This document shows positions 15,481-23,585 of a stretch of 64,000 nt of DNA, in pieces (position 1 is the stretch's first letter; each line of letters opens with the position of its first letter). Below the pieces are notes generated by a model. The model worked only from the letters and a program-made list of their open reading frames with translations, ran no database searches and had not been told where the DNA came from. The DNA lies in assembly GCF_050379415.1 (NCBI RefSeq), contig NZ_JBNRLS010000003.1, forward strand, positions 1 to 64,000. The letters run 5' to 3'. A program made the translations under genes and the position numbers. This stretch comes from Marinobacter sp050379415 (GTDB lineage Bacteria > Pseudomonadota > Gammaproteobacteria > Pseudomonadales > Oleiphilaceae).

Positions 15481-16281
15481 TTATTTATTTCCAAATCGTT
15501 TTAGGATTCTTTGCAATTCTTCTATGCTAAGAGTGCTATTCGGATCACGATGTACCATTGCATGACAGTTCGGGCAAAGAGGGATTAAGTCAGTGGCAGG
15601 GTTTACAATCTGTTTTTTATCATACATAGAGATAGGAACAACATGGTGTACATGGATAAAACCCACACCATGATCACCATATACTTCGCCGAAATTAAAA
15701 CCACATGCGATGCAACTATCACCATGAATCTCGATAGCCTGCTTTCTTAGCCTTGGGTCCCTTTCATAGCGCGTTGAGAAAATGCGTTTTTTTCCACCCT
15801 CCGCTATAGATGAAGTAAACGCATATTCGTCCCCTAACCTTTTTTGACTCTTAGGGCCACTTAGACCCGCAAGCGTAGCGATCCGGTCAAATGTTTCCTT
15901 GTTGATCGGCCTTACACCGTCACGCCAATAGTTATTTCTCCGGTTCTCTGGAATTATCTCAATATACTCGTCTGTCCCTGGGTACTTATTAGGCACCGCT
16001 TCTTTGAACGGAGTGAAGTTCTCGATCGTAACGAAGAGGTCACCTTTTTGGCTCTCCTCGTCTATGAATGGCTCCTGCTCAATGGTTGCAAAGCCGAAGT
16101 AATGGGGCTCATCCGAAAGACGTTTGTCCCGAAAGCTTTTGTCTTTCAGCTTGCCCTTGTAATAGACAACCGTAGTGCCGGGGGCGAGGTATTTGGCGTA
16201 ACGCTTTGGAAAGTGATATTCGGAACCCGTTTTATCGGACCACTGAGAAACGTCGTTCTCCGTAATGACGGTATAGCTCAT
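15481..16281 (-). CDS. HNH endonuclease with N-terminal PUA/EVE-like domain (type IV restriction-like)
   Basis: 266 residues. The N-terminal part (W14, YHFPKRYAKYLAPGTTVVYYKG, HYFGFATI) resembles the PUA/EVE/SRA-like modified-base readers fused to nucleases. The C-terminal HNH domain is complete: Cys190/Cys193, VHHVVPI with His212/His213, Asn227 in NPATDL, Cys236-PNC239-H240 and His244. Known relatives cut DNA carrying modified cytosines, so this gene could restrict phages with modified genomes. It overlaps the upstream membrane gene by four bases and ends 24 nt before the HAD-PRTase gene. The modified-base specificity is inference. Confidence 0.82.
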   Translation of the reverse strand: MSYTVITENDVSQWSDKTGSEYHFPKRYAKYLAPGTTVVYYKGKLKDKSFRDKRLSDEPHYFGFATIEQEPFIDEESQKGDLFVTIENFTPFKEAVPNKYPGTDEYIEIIPENRRNNYWRDGVRPINKETFDRIATLAGLSGPKSQKRLGDEYAFTSSIAEGGKKRIFSTRYERDPRLRKQAIEIHGDSCIACGFNFGEVYGDHGVGFIHVHHVVPISMYDKKQIVNPATDLIPLCPNCHAMVHRDPNSTLSIEELQRILKRFGNK

Positions 16282-16730
16282 GCCACATCCTTTTGTTTTT
16301 GTGCGTTCTCTTCAACTCTAGATTTTTCCCAAAACCCGATGACCCAGCGGAAAACCAAGAAATTCATTAATAGGGAAAAGACCAGAATCCCGCAAAGCAA
16401 GGGGCTAAAGTCGGCTAGGAGGAAAATAAAACCGGCACAAAGTCCTACCAGGGCCAAAGTCGAAATTACGTCTGCGGCCTTGTAAACAACAGGCGGAGCA
16501 GGGTCAGATTCCAAAACTTTGTGGAAGAGAATGTAGGAAAAAATTCCCAGAGGAATGGCCGCGACGAATATCCCGAGACCTAGGAACCCAATTAAACCAT
16601 GGGGCTCAATACTACCCTGGATCGCCAATAAGACTGTTGCTGCGGCGAAGGCCACAAGCGAAGAAAGCAAACGCTTCAGCTCAGACATCAAGGAATTTTG
16701 AGGCGGCTGGTAATGTTTATCGCCACTCAT
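16278..16730 (-). CDS. Small multi-pass membrane protein in the DprA/HNH operon
   Basis: 150 residues with about four hydrophobic segments (LVAFAAATVLLAIQG, LIGFLGLGIFVAAIPLGIFSYILF, VISTLALVGLCAGFIFLLADFSPLLCGILVFSLLMNFLVF). No family is recognised. It overlaps both the HNH gene (16278-16281) and the upstream gene (16727-16730) by four bases, so it is translated with them. Membrane partners are common in abortive-infection and nucleotide-signalling systems, which makes an effector role possible but unproved. Confidence 0.65.
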   Translation of the reverse strand: MSGDKHYQPPQNSLMSELKRLLSSLVAFAAATVLLAIQGSIEPHGLIGFLGLGIFVAAIPLGIFSYILFHKVLESDPAPPVVYKAADVISTLALVGLCAGFIFLLADFSPLLCGILVFSLLMNFLVFRWVIGFWEKSRVEENAQKQKDVA

Positions 16731-17131
16731 AAATTATTCCTATACCTCGTACATGCCATATCGCGGTAGGCTTTGCTCTTCTCAGTCCTATCTTTACTGA
16801 ATTCCGCCTGCCAAAACTCACAGAGTTCGCGATTCTTTTGAATCATTGCCCGTTTTTGCTCAGCTTCTCTCTGTGCCGCGGCCTGTTTGCGTTGCCTATC
16901 CTTTTCAGCCTCCTCCCACTGTCGCTGGATATCTCGTGAAGGAAGACTGGGAGCCGGAACTGTTATGGGAGGAAACTCTTTTGAGAGTTGCGATTCCATT
17001 TTCTTTTCCATGAAGTCTGTCATGGAATCGAAAACCACGAAGAAAATCAGCCAACCAATAATACTGATAATGATCCACGAAACGATGTTCGCGACGACAA
17101 CTGCAGAAAACACCTTAAACCAGGACATCAT
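16727..17131 (-). CDS. Membrane-anchored coiled-coil protein, first gene of the DprA/HNH operon
   Basis: 134 residues: one N-terminal membrane helix (VVVANIVSWIIISIIGWLIFFVVF), then a charged coiled coil (REIQRQ-like WEEAEKDRQRKQAAAQREAEQKRAM) and a short Cys-containing tail. No family is recognised. The ATG is preceded by AGGAGTGA, a strong ribosome site, so it opens the operon. The arm-type sequence of the island end lies 38 bp upstream, so the operon promoter must overlap that end. Confidence 0.65.
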   Translation of the reverse strand: MMSWFKVFSAVVVANIVSWIIISIIGWLIFFVVFDSMTDFMEKKMESQLSKEFPPITVPAPSLPSRDIQRQWEEAEKDRQRKQAAAQREAEQKRAMIQKNRELCEFWQAEFSKDRTEKSKAYRDMACTRYRNNL

Positions 17132-17168
17132 TCACTCCTTTGAAACACCGATAGGAAGCTTACCGAAG

Positions 17169-17306
17169 GTGTCAACAAAGTGTCCACGGGTTTGTGTTTA
17201 AGAGTGGTTTTGTGTGGGAGAAGAGTTAACCAGGCTACTGATTTTGCGAGAATAGTGGTTTTCTGTGTTGCTTTGAAAAGGCGCGACATCGGGTTCAATT
17301 CCCGCC
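17169..17306 (+). repeat. Second island right end (att-like site B)
   Basis: gtgtcaacaaagtgtccacg (17169-17188), one mismatch from the copy at 2510, lies 118 nt from catcgggttcaattcccgcc (17287-17306), identical to 2628-2647. The DNA between is also alignable with site A in its last 55 bases (shared tgtggttt and ctgtg blocks). The 3' flank (acttctgttattcc) is not a tmRNA CCA end, so the target copy here has decayed or belongs elsewhere. Confidence 0.65.
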
Positions 17307-17371
17307 ACTTCTGTTATTCCGTTTGAAGTTGTGGGCGCTATGGCTGGCCAGCGCCCACCCAAAGGAAAGAG

Positions 17372-17863
17372 CTAGCCATCGATTCGAGAACAATCAATTG
17401 GCGGAGAATTCCTGTCAATTCCCAGAACAAGAACTTCAGACGTTAAGACCCTTATCGTACTAGCATCGCTGAGGCCCTGAGGCATGAATTCCTCAAGATT
17501 AAAGAATGAATCCATCTCAGGATGCGAGACGTTCTTAATCTTCATATCCTGAGACGTCACAATCAGCTTCTCATCCATGATTTCCCACGTTCCGGCTACC
17601 GAGAACGCAAATTTCAATTCTACCGGCAACTCGCCACCGGAAATCGTCATCGACCCGAACGAATTTGCAGCGCCAGTCGGAAGATATTGGTCGGTAGATT
17701 CAATTGATAAATTCCCATCGGGAGATTTCTCAATTAAAGAACACTCCCATGTACCTGGTAGACGGGACGACAGAACTTCGTCGCGGCTCATTTCTGTTGC
17801 AGGTTGAGAGGCACAGCCAGAGAGCAATATGGCGGAAAAACAGAAGGGGCGAAAAATTGACAT
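17372..17863 (-). CDS. Hypothetical lipoprotein
   Basis: 163 residues from ATG 17863, preceded by AAGGA. A lipobox SAILLSGC (Cys17) follows a short basic start, so the protein is a lipid-anchored envelope protein. The mature part (LPGTWECSLIEKSPDGNLSIESTDQYL... GTWEIMDEKLIVTS) is a beta-rich, lipocalin-like pattern as seen in small "GTW" lipoproteins. No defined function. It lies just outside att-like site B, with an inverted repeat (gtgggcgc/gcgcccac, about 17332-17359) just beyond its stop that may help end transcription. Confidence 0.7.
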   Translation of the reverse strand: MSIFRPFCFSAILLSGCASQPATEMSRDEVLSSRLPGTWECSLIEKSPDGNLSIESTDQYLPTGAANSFGSMTISGGELPVELKFAFSVAGTWEIMDEKLIVTSQDMKIKNVSHPEMDSFFNLEEFMPQGLSDASTIRVLTSEVLVLGIDRNSPPIDCSRIDG

Positions 17864-18128
17864 AACATTCCTTACGTTACAACTGATTAGCTTACATTCC
17901 AACAAGCGGTGGCGCTAAAGATAGCACGGAATGCATGTGTCAACGAGTTGCCTACCTGCCTGTAGTTGTCAATGTGTCAGGATAGACTCCTAACTACATA
18001 AGCACATGTTTTAATGACTAATATGGATTTATCTGAAGGCTAATCCGAGTGAGGTGATCAATCCGGCTAACGGGGTAGAACCCGGTGGCCACGATTTCCA
18101 ATGAAGAAAACGCAGCCACGAAGCACAA

Positions 18129-18572
18129 TTATTTGCAGCTGAGTGTAAAGGCGGAATTCTCTTTGGACACCAGCTCAACCGTCAGGAAAAACTCCTCACC
18201 AAGTGCAGCGTACTGAGAATCGGAAAGACCTGGCCAAACGTCTTTTTTCATCTCTTCTATGACACCCTGTTCATCAAACTTGTTTTTCATAACCTGGCAA
18301 AGTTCTTCGCTGATATCCTTAGCTCTGCTCTCTACCATGAACACGAATTCAACGCTTCCTGGATTTTCGTCGACCCTGGCACCTTTGAATTTAACCCCTC
18401 CTTCTCCAGCAGACTTACCCTCAAGATTTTTGGACAACATCATTGCGCCAACTTCTAACCGAACGACTCCAACCTCATACTTGGTGGCTGGCGTTTTCTT
18501 CAGATCATCCAGAATGCTCGCCAAAGCGGATCCGCTGAAGATGAAACAGAGAATAAATACCAGGTTCCTCAC
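18129..18572 (-). CDS. Small secreted hypothetical protein
   Basis: 147 residues from a GTG at 18572, chosen because AAAGGAG lies 9 bases ahead and a signal peptide (RNLVFILCFIFSGSALA) then starts at once; an ATG further upstream would bury it. The mature protein is small and charged, with one Cys pair (EELCQVMKN and TLSCK at the end). No family is recognised. Flanked by 265 bp of non-coding DNA on its 3' side and an HNH gene on the other. Confidence 0.55.
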   Translation of the reverse strand: MRNLVFILCFIFSGSALASILDDLKKTPATKYEVGVVRLEVGAMMLSKNLEGKSAGEGGVKFKGARVDENPGSVEFVFMVESRAKDISEELCQVMKNKFDEQGVIEEMKKDVWPGLSDSQYAALGEEFFLTVELVSKENSAFTLSCK

Positions 18573-18641
18573 GATTACTGCTCCTTTTAATAGTTCTACA
18601 TGGTTGTGACAGCGCTGACTGCGGTTCACCTGGTCACCATA

Positions 18642-19010
18642 CTAAGAATTACAATTCGCTGCGAGGTTGAGTAAGTGATTATTCCAGGAGCCTTTTTTCA
18701 ACCTTTGTTGCACATGAAATGCATAGGAGATTGGATCTTCTGGACGGTTTCTAGCATGTCTCTTTGTATTGCAGAATTTGCATGCCGCGACGATGTTTGA
18801 TGCATTCGCCTTTCCTCCCTCACAGTGAGCAACGAGATGCTCGCCAGTACACTGAAAGAAAGATGCTTGCTTTACAGAGATACCGTAATGAGATGCATAG
18901 CTTTCGACATCGGAGATCCACATAGGCTTGCGGCAGTATATGCAAAGACCATGCTGACGGAGGTACACTGAATTACGATTTTTTTTGAGGGAATATCTTT
19001 TTTTAGACAC
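18642..19010 (-). CDS. Small HNH endonuclease-domain protein
   Basis: 122 residues. HNH signature: CIYCRKPM, GEHLVAHCEGG (the His-containing first strand), NIVAACKFCNTKRHARN. This is a minimal HNH nuclease of the type found in phages and islands. It lies about 280 bp inside the tRNA-Ile2 fragment that closes the accessory region. Role unknown: homing, restriction or phage packaging are all possible for stand-alone HNH proteins. Confidence 0.75.
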   Translation of the reverse strand: MSKKRYSLKKNRNSVYLRQHGLCIYCRKPMWISDVESYASHYGISVKQASFFQCTGEHLVAHCEGGKANASNIVAACKFCNTKRHARNRPEDPISYAFHVQQRLKKGSWNNHLLNLAANCNS

Positions 19011-19294
19011 GAAATAGACCGGCTTTTTCAGTACCTCAGAATCGCTTAAGCGATACCTGAAGAACCAGCCGAGATACTTCGAACTGGAGGGCGAAGAGTA
19101 GTCGGATAAACCCGAACTACTCGGTTTAGTTGAAACCTAAGTTAGCTGATTCTGGGAGAAAGGTAAACCCGAGAGTGTCGACGTACTGTCAACCAAACCC
19201 TGGTTGATTGTGGATCAAAGTGGAGATACTAGTTCGTAAGTCATTGTTTTGTGGATGACTGAGGACTTATGTGCTGCAAAAAGCACTCCTGCAA

Positions 19295-19343
19295 GGCTCT
19301 CATAATCCCTTGGTCGCTGGTTCGAGTCCAGCTGGGCCCACCA
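19295..19343 (+). repeat. tRNA-Ile2(CAU) 3' fragment, attachment-site remnant
   Basis: The 49 bases read as the 3' half of a tRNA: anticodon loop ctCATaa, T-arm GCTGG-TTCGAGT-CCAGC and acceptor TGGGCCC-A-CCA. They agree with bacterial tRNA-Ile2 (ctcataatc...ttggtcgctggttc). The 5' acceptor strand GGGCCCA and D-arm are absent upstream, so it is not a working tRNA. It marks the right edge of an integrated element whose tRNA is outside the window. A 7-bp inverted repeat, TCAACCA/TGGTTGA (19189-19207), lies inside this edge. Confidence 0.75.
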
Positions 19344-19466
19344 CTCCTTTCAGTCGCGATGGACCTCATTGGACTATTCCAGCCAGAAATCACAGATTTC
19401 TGTCGCTTCGCAGGGCGCAAGCCATGCTTCCGCTTCATCCTGCTTCGCCCAGCTGGGCCCACCACT
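19328..19466 (+). repeat. 18-bp direct repeat of the tRNA end
   Basis: ccagctgggcccaccact occurs at 19328-19345 as the end of the tRNA fragment and again at 19449-19466, with about 100 bp between. It suggests a second, older crossover or a small remnant between two att copies. The rest of 19346-19708 holds no credible gene and leads to the promoter of the next lipoprotein gene. Confidence 0.6.
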
Positions 19467-19708
19467 TCCCTGCCCCCAATACAATTCCCACCTGAATTTG
19501 TGCAATACCTATCTTTATCGACTAATTTTAAAGTGACCGGAGCACATCGCCGACCGATGGCCGACGACAGGCAGGAATTACCGGCCAAGGCTCACTCGAC
19601 ACTGCGTCGAGCCTGACAAGAACCGTCCCCAGAGCCAGGAAATTGGATCATTGATCGTAATTCCCCGAGGGAACAGATGAAGTCGTCAAAGACCCATGGA
19701 GAGGCATC

Positions 19709-21037
19709 ATGAGGAGCAAACTCGGCACCTTTCAGACCCTATTAACCCTTCTTTTCTTGGCTTTCGTTCTCAGCGCCTGTGGTGGAGGTGGGAGCGGAAG
19801 TCAATCGGTCACCGTGGAATCCACGGAGGATATTTCCCTTTCCATAAACCCTGACAACCTGAATCTGGCGCTTAACCAGAGTGCCACGGTAAAGGCCATT
19901 GCCACTTTGGTAAGGACTGGAACAACAGCTGATGTATCGGATCAGGTTAACTGGAGCTCGGATAATATTGCTATCGCTTCCATTACGAGATCCGGCGGGA
20001 CCGTTACGGTTATACCTCAAAACGAAGGATCAACCACAATTACTGCTGAACTCGACGGCATTTCAACTACTGCCTCCGTAACCATCGGCAACCCATTGAT
20101 CAAGATCGTCACGGATCCACCGAGCAAGAGCATCATGGATGGTTCACTGGAACAGATCACAGCAAGGGGCACCTTCAGCGATGGCACCTCAAAAGACGTA
20201 ACAAACGGCGTAACATGGACTTCAAACGACGAGACTATAGCGACAGTTGACGAAGGGCAGGTATCTGCGCTCAAACCAGGGGAAGTAACCATATCCGCAG
20301 TTGCCGGGCCCGTGTCTGGCACCACGCAATTAATGATAGCTCCGGCTCCGGATGCTCCCGGGCGAATGGAAATCGTTATTACACCAAATGTTATTCTGAA
20401 GGATGAAGTAACAGGCGCATCTATTCTTGCTACGGTATTTGCCAATGATGAGACTGGTGGAGTCCTGAGCCCTACCACGACGATAGTCTTCTCAGAGTCA
20501 TCCGGCGATGTAAGTTTCATACCGACTGAAGCTGAAATTAACAGCACCAACCAGGTTGAAACAGAAGCCAAATCCACACTCGTTGGCGAATACCTGCTTT
20601 CTGCGGCCGTCCCAAATACCACAGCCAAGGCTCAAGGCACTTTGGATGTTGTATCCAACTTCAATGAAGTCATTCAGCAATCCAGCGAAATCAGGCAGCC
20701 AGTTATACTCAACGGCATGTTGCGCGACGGAGATTTTGGTGCACTTATCAAAAATACTTCAAATCGCGATTTTGGGTTCCAACCAACCCAGGCCGAGTTT
20801 TTCAATGGAAGTACCCTCATAGATTGCGACCCCGCAAACCCACTGCCGCCGCTGGATCTGAATAATCAAAACGGAATCCTCGAAGGTGGAGAGGAAGCTT
20901 TCTTCGGCTGCGAACTCAGATCGGATTCTGAAACAACCTACCCTCCCGGTGAGTTCAAGGTGGTCTTCTATTTTCGTGATGCGACGACCGATATTGCCTT
21001 CAGCGTGGAGGTACCGTTCGACGCGCCTCAAACATAA
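19709..21037 (+). CDS. Lipoprotein with bacterial Ig-like (Big_2) domains
   Basis: 442 residues. Signal peptide with lipobox FVLSAC (Cys24) and a GGGGSGS linker. Two Big_2-type repeats follow: about 40-125 (ISLSINPDNLNLALNQSATVKAIA...WSSDNIAIASI) and 130-210 (DGSLEQITARGTFSDGTSKDVTNGVTWTSNDETIATV). The C-terminal half is less typical, with a Cys-containing beta domain. Such proteins sit on the outer membrane and serve adhesion or matrix roles. ATG preceded by a GAGGCATC stretch. First chromosomal gene right of the tRNA-Ile2 fragment; a terminator follows. Confidence 0.82.
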   Translation: MRSKLGTFQTLLTLLFLAFVLSACGGGGSGSQSVTVESTEDISLSINPDNLNLALNQSATVKAIATLVRTGTTADVSDQVNWSSDNIAIASITRSGGTVTVIPQNEGSTTITAELDGISTTASVTIGNPLIKIVTDPPSKSIMDGSLEQITARGTFSDGTSKDVTNGVTWTSNDETIATVDEGQVSALKPGEVTISAVAGPVSGTTQLMIAPAPDAPGRMEIVITPNVILKDEVTGASILATVFANDETGGVLSPTTTIVFSESSGDVSFIPTEAEINSTNQVETEAKSTLVGEYLLSAAVPNTTAKAQGTLDVVSNFNEVIQQSSEIRQPVILNGMLRDGDFGALIKNTSNRDFGFQPTQAEFFNGSTLIDCDPANPLPPLDLNNQNGILEGGEEAFFGCELRSDSETTYPPGEFKVVFYFRDATTDIAFSVEVPFDAPQT

Positions 21038-21080
21038 CCCCTACACAAGCGGCCACGCACGGTGTAAATTTTCTGGACAA

Positions 21081-21113
21081 AAAAACCGCTGGGATCTCAC
21101 CCAGCGGTTTTTT
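21081..21113 (+). terminator. Bidirectional terminator
   Basis: Stem CCGCTGGG (21086-21093) / CCCAGCGG (21100-21107), flanked by an A run before and six T residues after, between two converging genes. Confidence 0.85.
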
Positions 21114-21138
21114 AACACTCATGATCTTTCACAGAGCT

Positions 21139-21792
21139 TCAGGAAGCCTTCTTCCTCCGGATGGCCAAGGCCAGAAGCCCTAACCCGAGAAGCCCCAAGG
21201 TACCAGGCTCCGGAACAGATACCGGCGGTTTGTCGGAGCTGTAAGACTTGTCGCTACCCTCGCAGCCGTCATTATTACCATCCAGAGTTCCTTCAGAGCA
21301 GAACTGCTGAGCCCGGATAGCAACAAGCCCGAAGTCATCAAGACCCAAGCCGAAGTCTGACGTCTGCCAAGAGAAGGTCTGGATACCGTCAAAGCCCTGT
21401 TCGCCAAGGCGGAACACCAGCCCCCACAGGCCATCAAATGATGCAGGGAAAGACAAGCCCTCAAGGTTGCAACCTGTGCCACAGCTGTTGCTCGAAGTGT
21501 CCTGCCCGACCAAAGCGACATTAGCGCCTGTCAGCATCGCACTGCCGCCGCCGGTGGTCTCGCTGCCGAAATCGACAAACAGGCCCAACGCCTCTGCGTT
21601 CCACGGATCAACAGTCAGACTGTAGTTGAAATAACCCGCGTCGTTGTCGTTCACCGTGAAGATATAGTTACCTGATCCGTTCTCATTGCTCGTCCAGGTG
21701 TCATACGTAATCATCCCTGCCTGAGCCGCACCGGCACCCGCAAGGCACCCAGCAGCAAGCAGTGATGGCAAGAACCTTCCTTTGAATTTCAT
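21139..21792 (-). CDS. PEP-CTERM sorting-signal protein
   Basis: 217 residues from ATG 21792, chosen for the GGAGGGA ribosome site and because a signal peptide (FLPSLLAAGCLAGAGAAQA) begins there. The C-terminus has the sorting signal SVPEPGTLGLLGLGLLALAIRRKKAS: PEP box, hydrophobic helix, basic end. An exosortase elsewhere in the genome would process and export it. The middle is a beta-rich domain (VNDNDAGYFNYSLTVDPWNAEALGLFVDFG). Role in exopolysaccharide or biofilm surfaces is known for the class, not for this protein. Confidence 0.88.
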   Translation of the reverse strand: MKFKGRFLPSLLAAGCLAGAGAAQAGMITYDTWTSNENGSGNYIFTVNDNDAGYFNYSLTVDPWNAEALGLFVDFGSETTGGGSAMLTGANVALVGQDTSSNSCGTGCNLEGLSFPASFDGLWGLVFRLGEQGFDGIQTFSWQTSDFGLGLDDFGLVAIRAQQFCSEGTLDGNNDGCEGSDKSYSSDKPPVSVPEPGTLGLLGLGLLALAIRRKKAS

Positions 21793-21997
21793 GTTACTTC
21801 CCTCCGTTGTACGACATGCAGTCCCGGTAGAGGCATCAACCCCTCCACCACCAAAAACTGCACGGCCACTTTCTCTTCGGATATGAGCAAGAGGCGAGCC
21901 AACATGGAAAAACATATATCTGCCAGCCGGTTACGAGAGCAAAAAAAAGCCACTCCGGAGTAAATCGTAAAATTTTTCGACATCGCGTCACGGTCCC

Positions 21998-22234
21998 TTA
22001 CATTCCGTGACCATTAAACATTTCATAATTCGGAAAACACTGGTAAGAGCTTGTAACAACGGGGATTTCACGACCCCCAAGCATATACGTGGTTCTACAG
22101 ACATTGATCTGTGTCAAAAAAGCCAAAGTCCCGAAAAGACAAGCCACATACACTGCAACCCTGAACCAACGTGGCGCCACCCTCAGGAAGCACCGGCGCA
22201 CGGACAAAAACAACGAGATAACGGAGTGTATCAA
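21998..22234 (-). CDS. Doubtful small membrane ORF in a 441-bp intergenic region
   Basis: A 78-codon frame with a TTG start and one hydrophobic stretch (VAVYVACLFGTLAFLTQI). It has no clear ribosome site, and its start overlaps the ATG region of the divergent barrel gene. The rest of 21793-22233 shows no RNA gene or repeat that I recognise; it must contain the two divergent promoters. Probably not a gene. Confidence 0.2.
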   Translation of the reverse strand: MIHSVISLFLSVRRCFLRVAPRWFRVAVYVACLFGTLAFLTQINVCRTTYMLGGREIPVVTSSYQCFPNYEMFNGHGM

Positions 22235-23571
22235 TGGTAACCACCCCCCGGTTTTCCGTACGGGCTATGTCCCTTGCAGTTGCTGCGGTTTCCGCAGGTG
22301 TTTCTCTGTCCGCCACTGCCAGCATGGGCAACCTCGGCACCACCTATGGTGTAATGCCGGTTGACGTTGCCACCGCCCAGTCCCTGTCCATGTTTAATGA
22401 CCAGGTGTCCGCCACCTACTACAACCCGGCGTACCTGACCAAGGACACCCGCGGCGAACTGACGGCAGGTATTCTGCACGCGGAACAGGAGTTGCGCTCT
22501 GCCAACCCCAACGCGGACGGCGATGTGCTCTCCAACTCCCCGAGCCAGCACGTGCTGATCGGTATGAAAACGAACCTGGGGTCACTGACCCGCTTTGACC
22601 ATCCGATCTATCTCGGTTTCATTGCCGGCGTGGAGAAATATGGCAAGGAAATGCTGGCTTTCAGCTCTGAAACCACCGAAACCGGCCAATTCCTGCAGTA
22701 CGGCAAGGAACCACTGTTCCTGAATATCGGCGGCGCGACGCAAATCTGGCGCGGCATTTCTGCCGGTGCCTCAGTACGAGTTACGCTGGACGCAACGGCA
22801 AATCTCGACGCCGTGTCCACACTGGGCGGCGAGACCACCCGCGAACGTCTCTCCGTCAATGCCGAGCCCTCACTGAAAACCATCCTCGGCACCAATATTG
22901 ATTTGGGAAGTACGTTCTGTCCGGACAGTGAATGCTTCCTGGATGGCTGGGAATCTGCACTCATTTACCGGACCAAGTCCTCTGCCTCCACCACGATCGA
23001 CTCCAACATTATCGTCACCCAGACCATTCCGGAGCCCGGCTTGAGTCTTGCTGTTTCAACCATTGACTCTTTCCAGCCGGAAACCATCGGCATCGGCACC
23101 CAGTACCAGGGTGAGAACTGGCGCATTGGTGGCAGCATCGAGCAGCAGAACTGGTCCGAGCTGGAGGATGAATTCGCTGCCGACAGCATCAAGGATCAGG
23201 GCTCGGTGGCAGCAGCCAGCCGGATCGAATTTGACGACATCCTGATCCCCCGTGTCGGGGGCGAGTATCAGCTCAACAAGAATTTCGCAGTTCGAGGCGG
23301 GATTGCCTATGAAGAATCCCCCCTCAAATCCACCCGCAACCCCGAGATCAACTACCTCGACACCGACAAGATCGTGATCGGCCTTGGCATCAGCGCCACC
23401 TACGACCGCACCCGTCTGTTGGCCTACCCGGTCCGGCTGGACCTGGGCTACCAGTATCAGCAGCTGCAGGAGCGTGATTTCACCCTGGTGGACTTCGACG
23501 GCAATGAGACCAACGTGAAAGCCGACGGCGATGTCCACGTGGTCGCCGGCTCCATCACCCTGAAGTTCTGA
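22234..23571 (+). CDS. Outer-membrane beta-barrel protein, OmpP1/FadL-like
   Basis: 445 residues. Signal peptide (AMSLAVAAVSAGVSLSATA). The N-terminal part SLSMFNDQVSATYYNPAYLT matches the plug-region style of FadL/TodX-type barrels, followed by many alternating amphipathic strands (YLGFIAGVEKYG, GISAGASVRVTLDA, WRIGGSIEQQNWSELEDEF) and a terminal Phe (VVAGSITLKF), the BAM recognition end. Members pass hydrophobic compounds across the outer membrane, which suits a hydrocarbon-using host. It is 14 bp ahead of a very large Ig-like lipoprotein, so the two probably form an operon and work together. Confidence 0.78.
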   Translation: MVTTPRFSVRAMSLAVAAVSAGVSLSATASMGNLGTTYGVMPVDVATAQSLSMFNDQVSATYYNPAYLTKDTRGELTAGILHAEQELRSANPNADGDVLSNSPSQHVLIGMKTNLGSLTRFDHPIYLGFIAGVEKYGKEMLAFSSETTETGQFLQYGKEPLFLNIGGATQIWRGISAGASVRVTLDATANLDAVSTLGGETTRERLSVNAEPSLKTILGTNIDLGSTFCPDSECFLDGWESALIYRTKSSASTTIDSNIIVTQTIPEPGLSLAVSTIDSFQPETIGIGTQYQGENWRIGGSIEQQNWSELEDEFAADSIKDQGSVAAASRIEFDDILIPRVGGEYQLNKNFAVRGGIAYEESPLKSTRNPEINYLDTDKIVIGLGISATYDRTRLLAYPVRLDLGYQYQQLQERDFTLVDFDGNETNVKADGDVHVVAGSITLKF

Positions 23572-23585
23572 GGAGAGGTACAGCC

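Larger units (their letters stand above)
2648..17306. mobile_element. Proposed tandem integrated element between two ssrA-type ends
   Basis: The two ends (2510-2657 and 17169-17306) share a 20-base core and an arm-like sequence at identical spacing. Between them are a GGDEF/EAL gene, a tyrosine integrase with a whole filamentous phage, and the DprA/HAD-PRTase/HNH operon. This is what a second element inserted next to a first, related one would look like. Weak points: the terminator and CCA end follow the left core rather than the right one, and the sequence after the right core no longer matches ssrA. The inovirus could instead be a separate insertion inside an older island. Confidence 0.4.

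Noticed and set aside
17287..17313. Functional tRNA or tmRNA gene at the gggttcaattcccgcc sequence
   Set aside because: Only a T-arm-like piece is present; there is no 5' acceptor strand and no CCA end.
19295..19343. Complete tRNA-Ile2 gene
   Set aside because: The 5' half (acceptor strand and D-arm) is missing from the upstream 80 bases.
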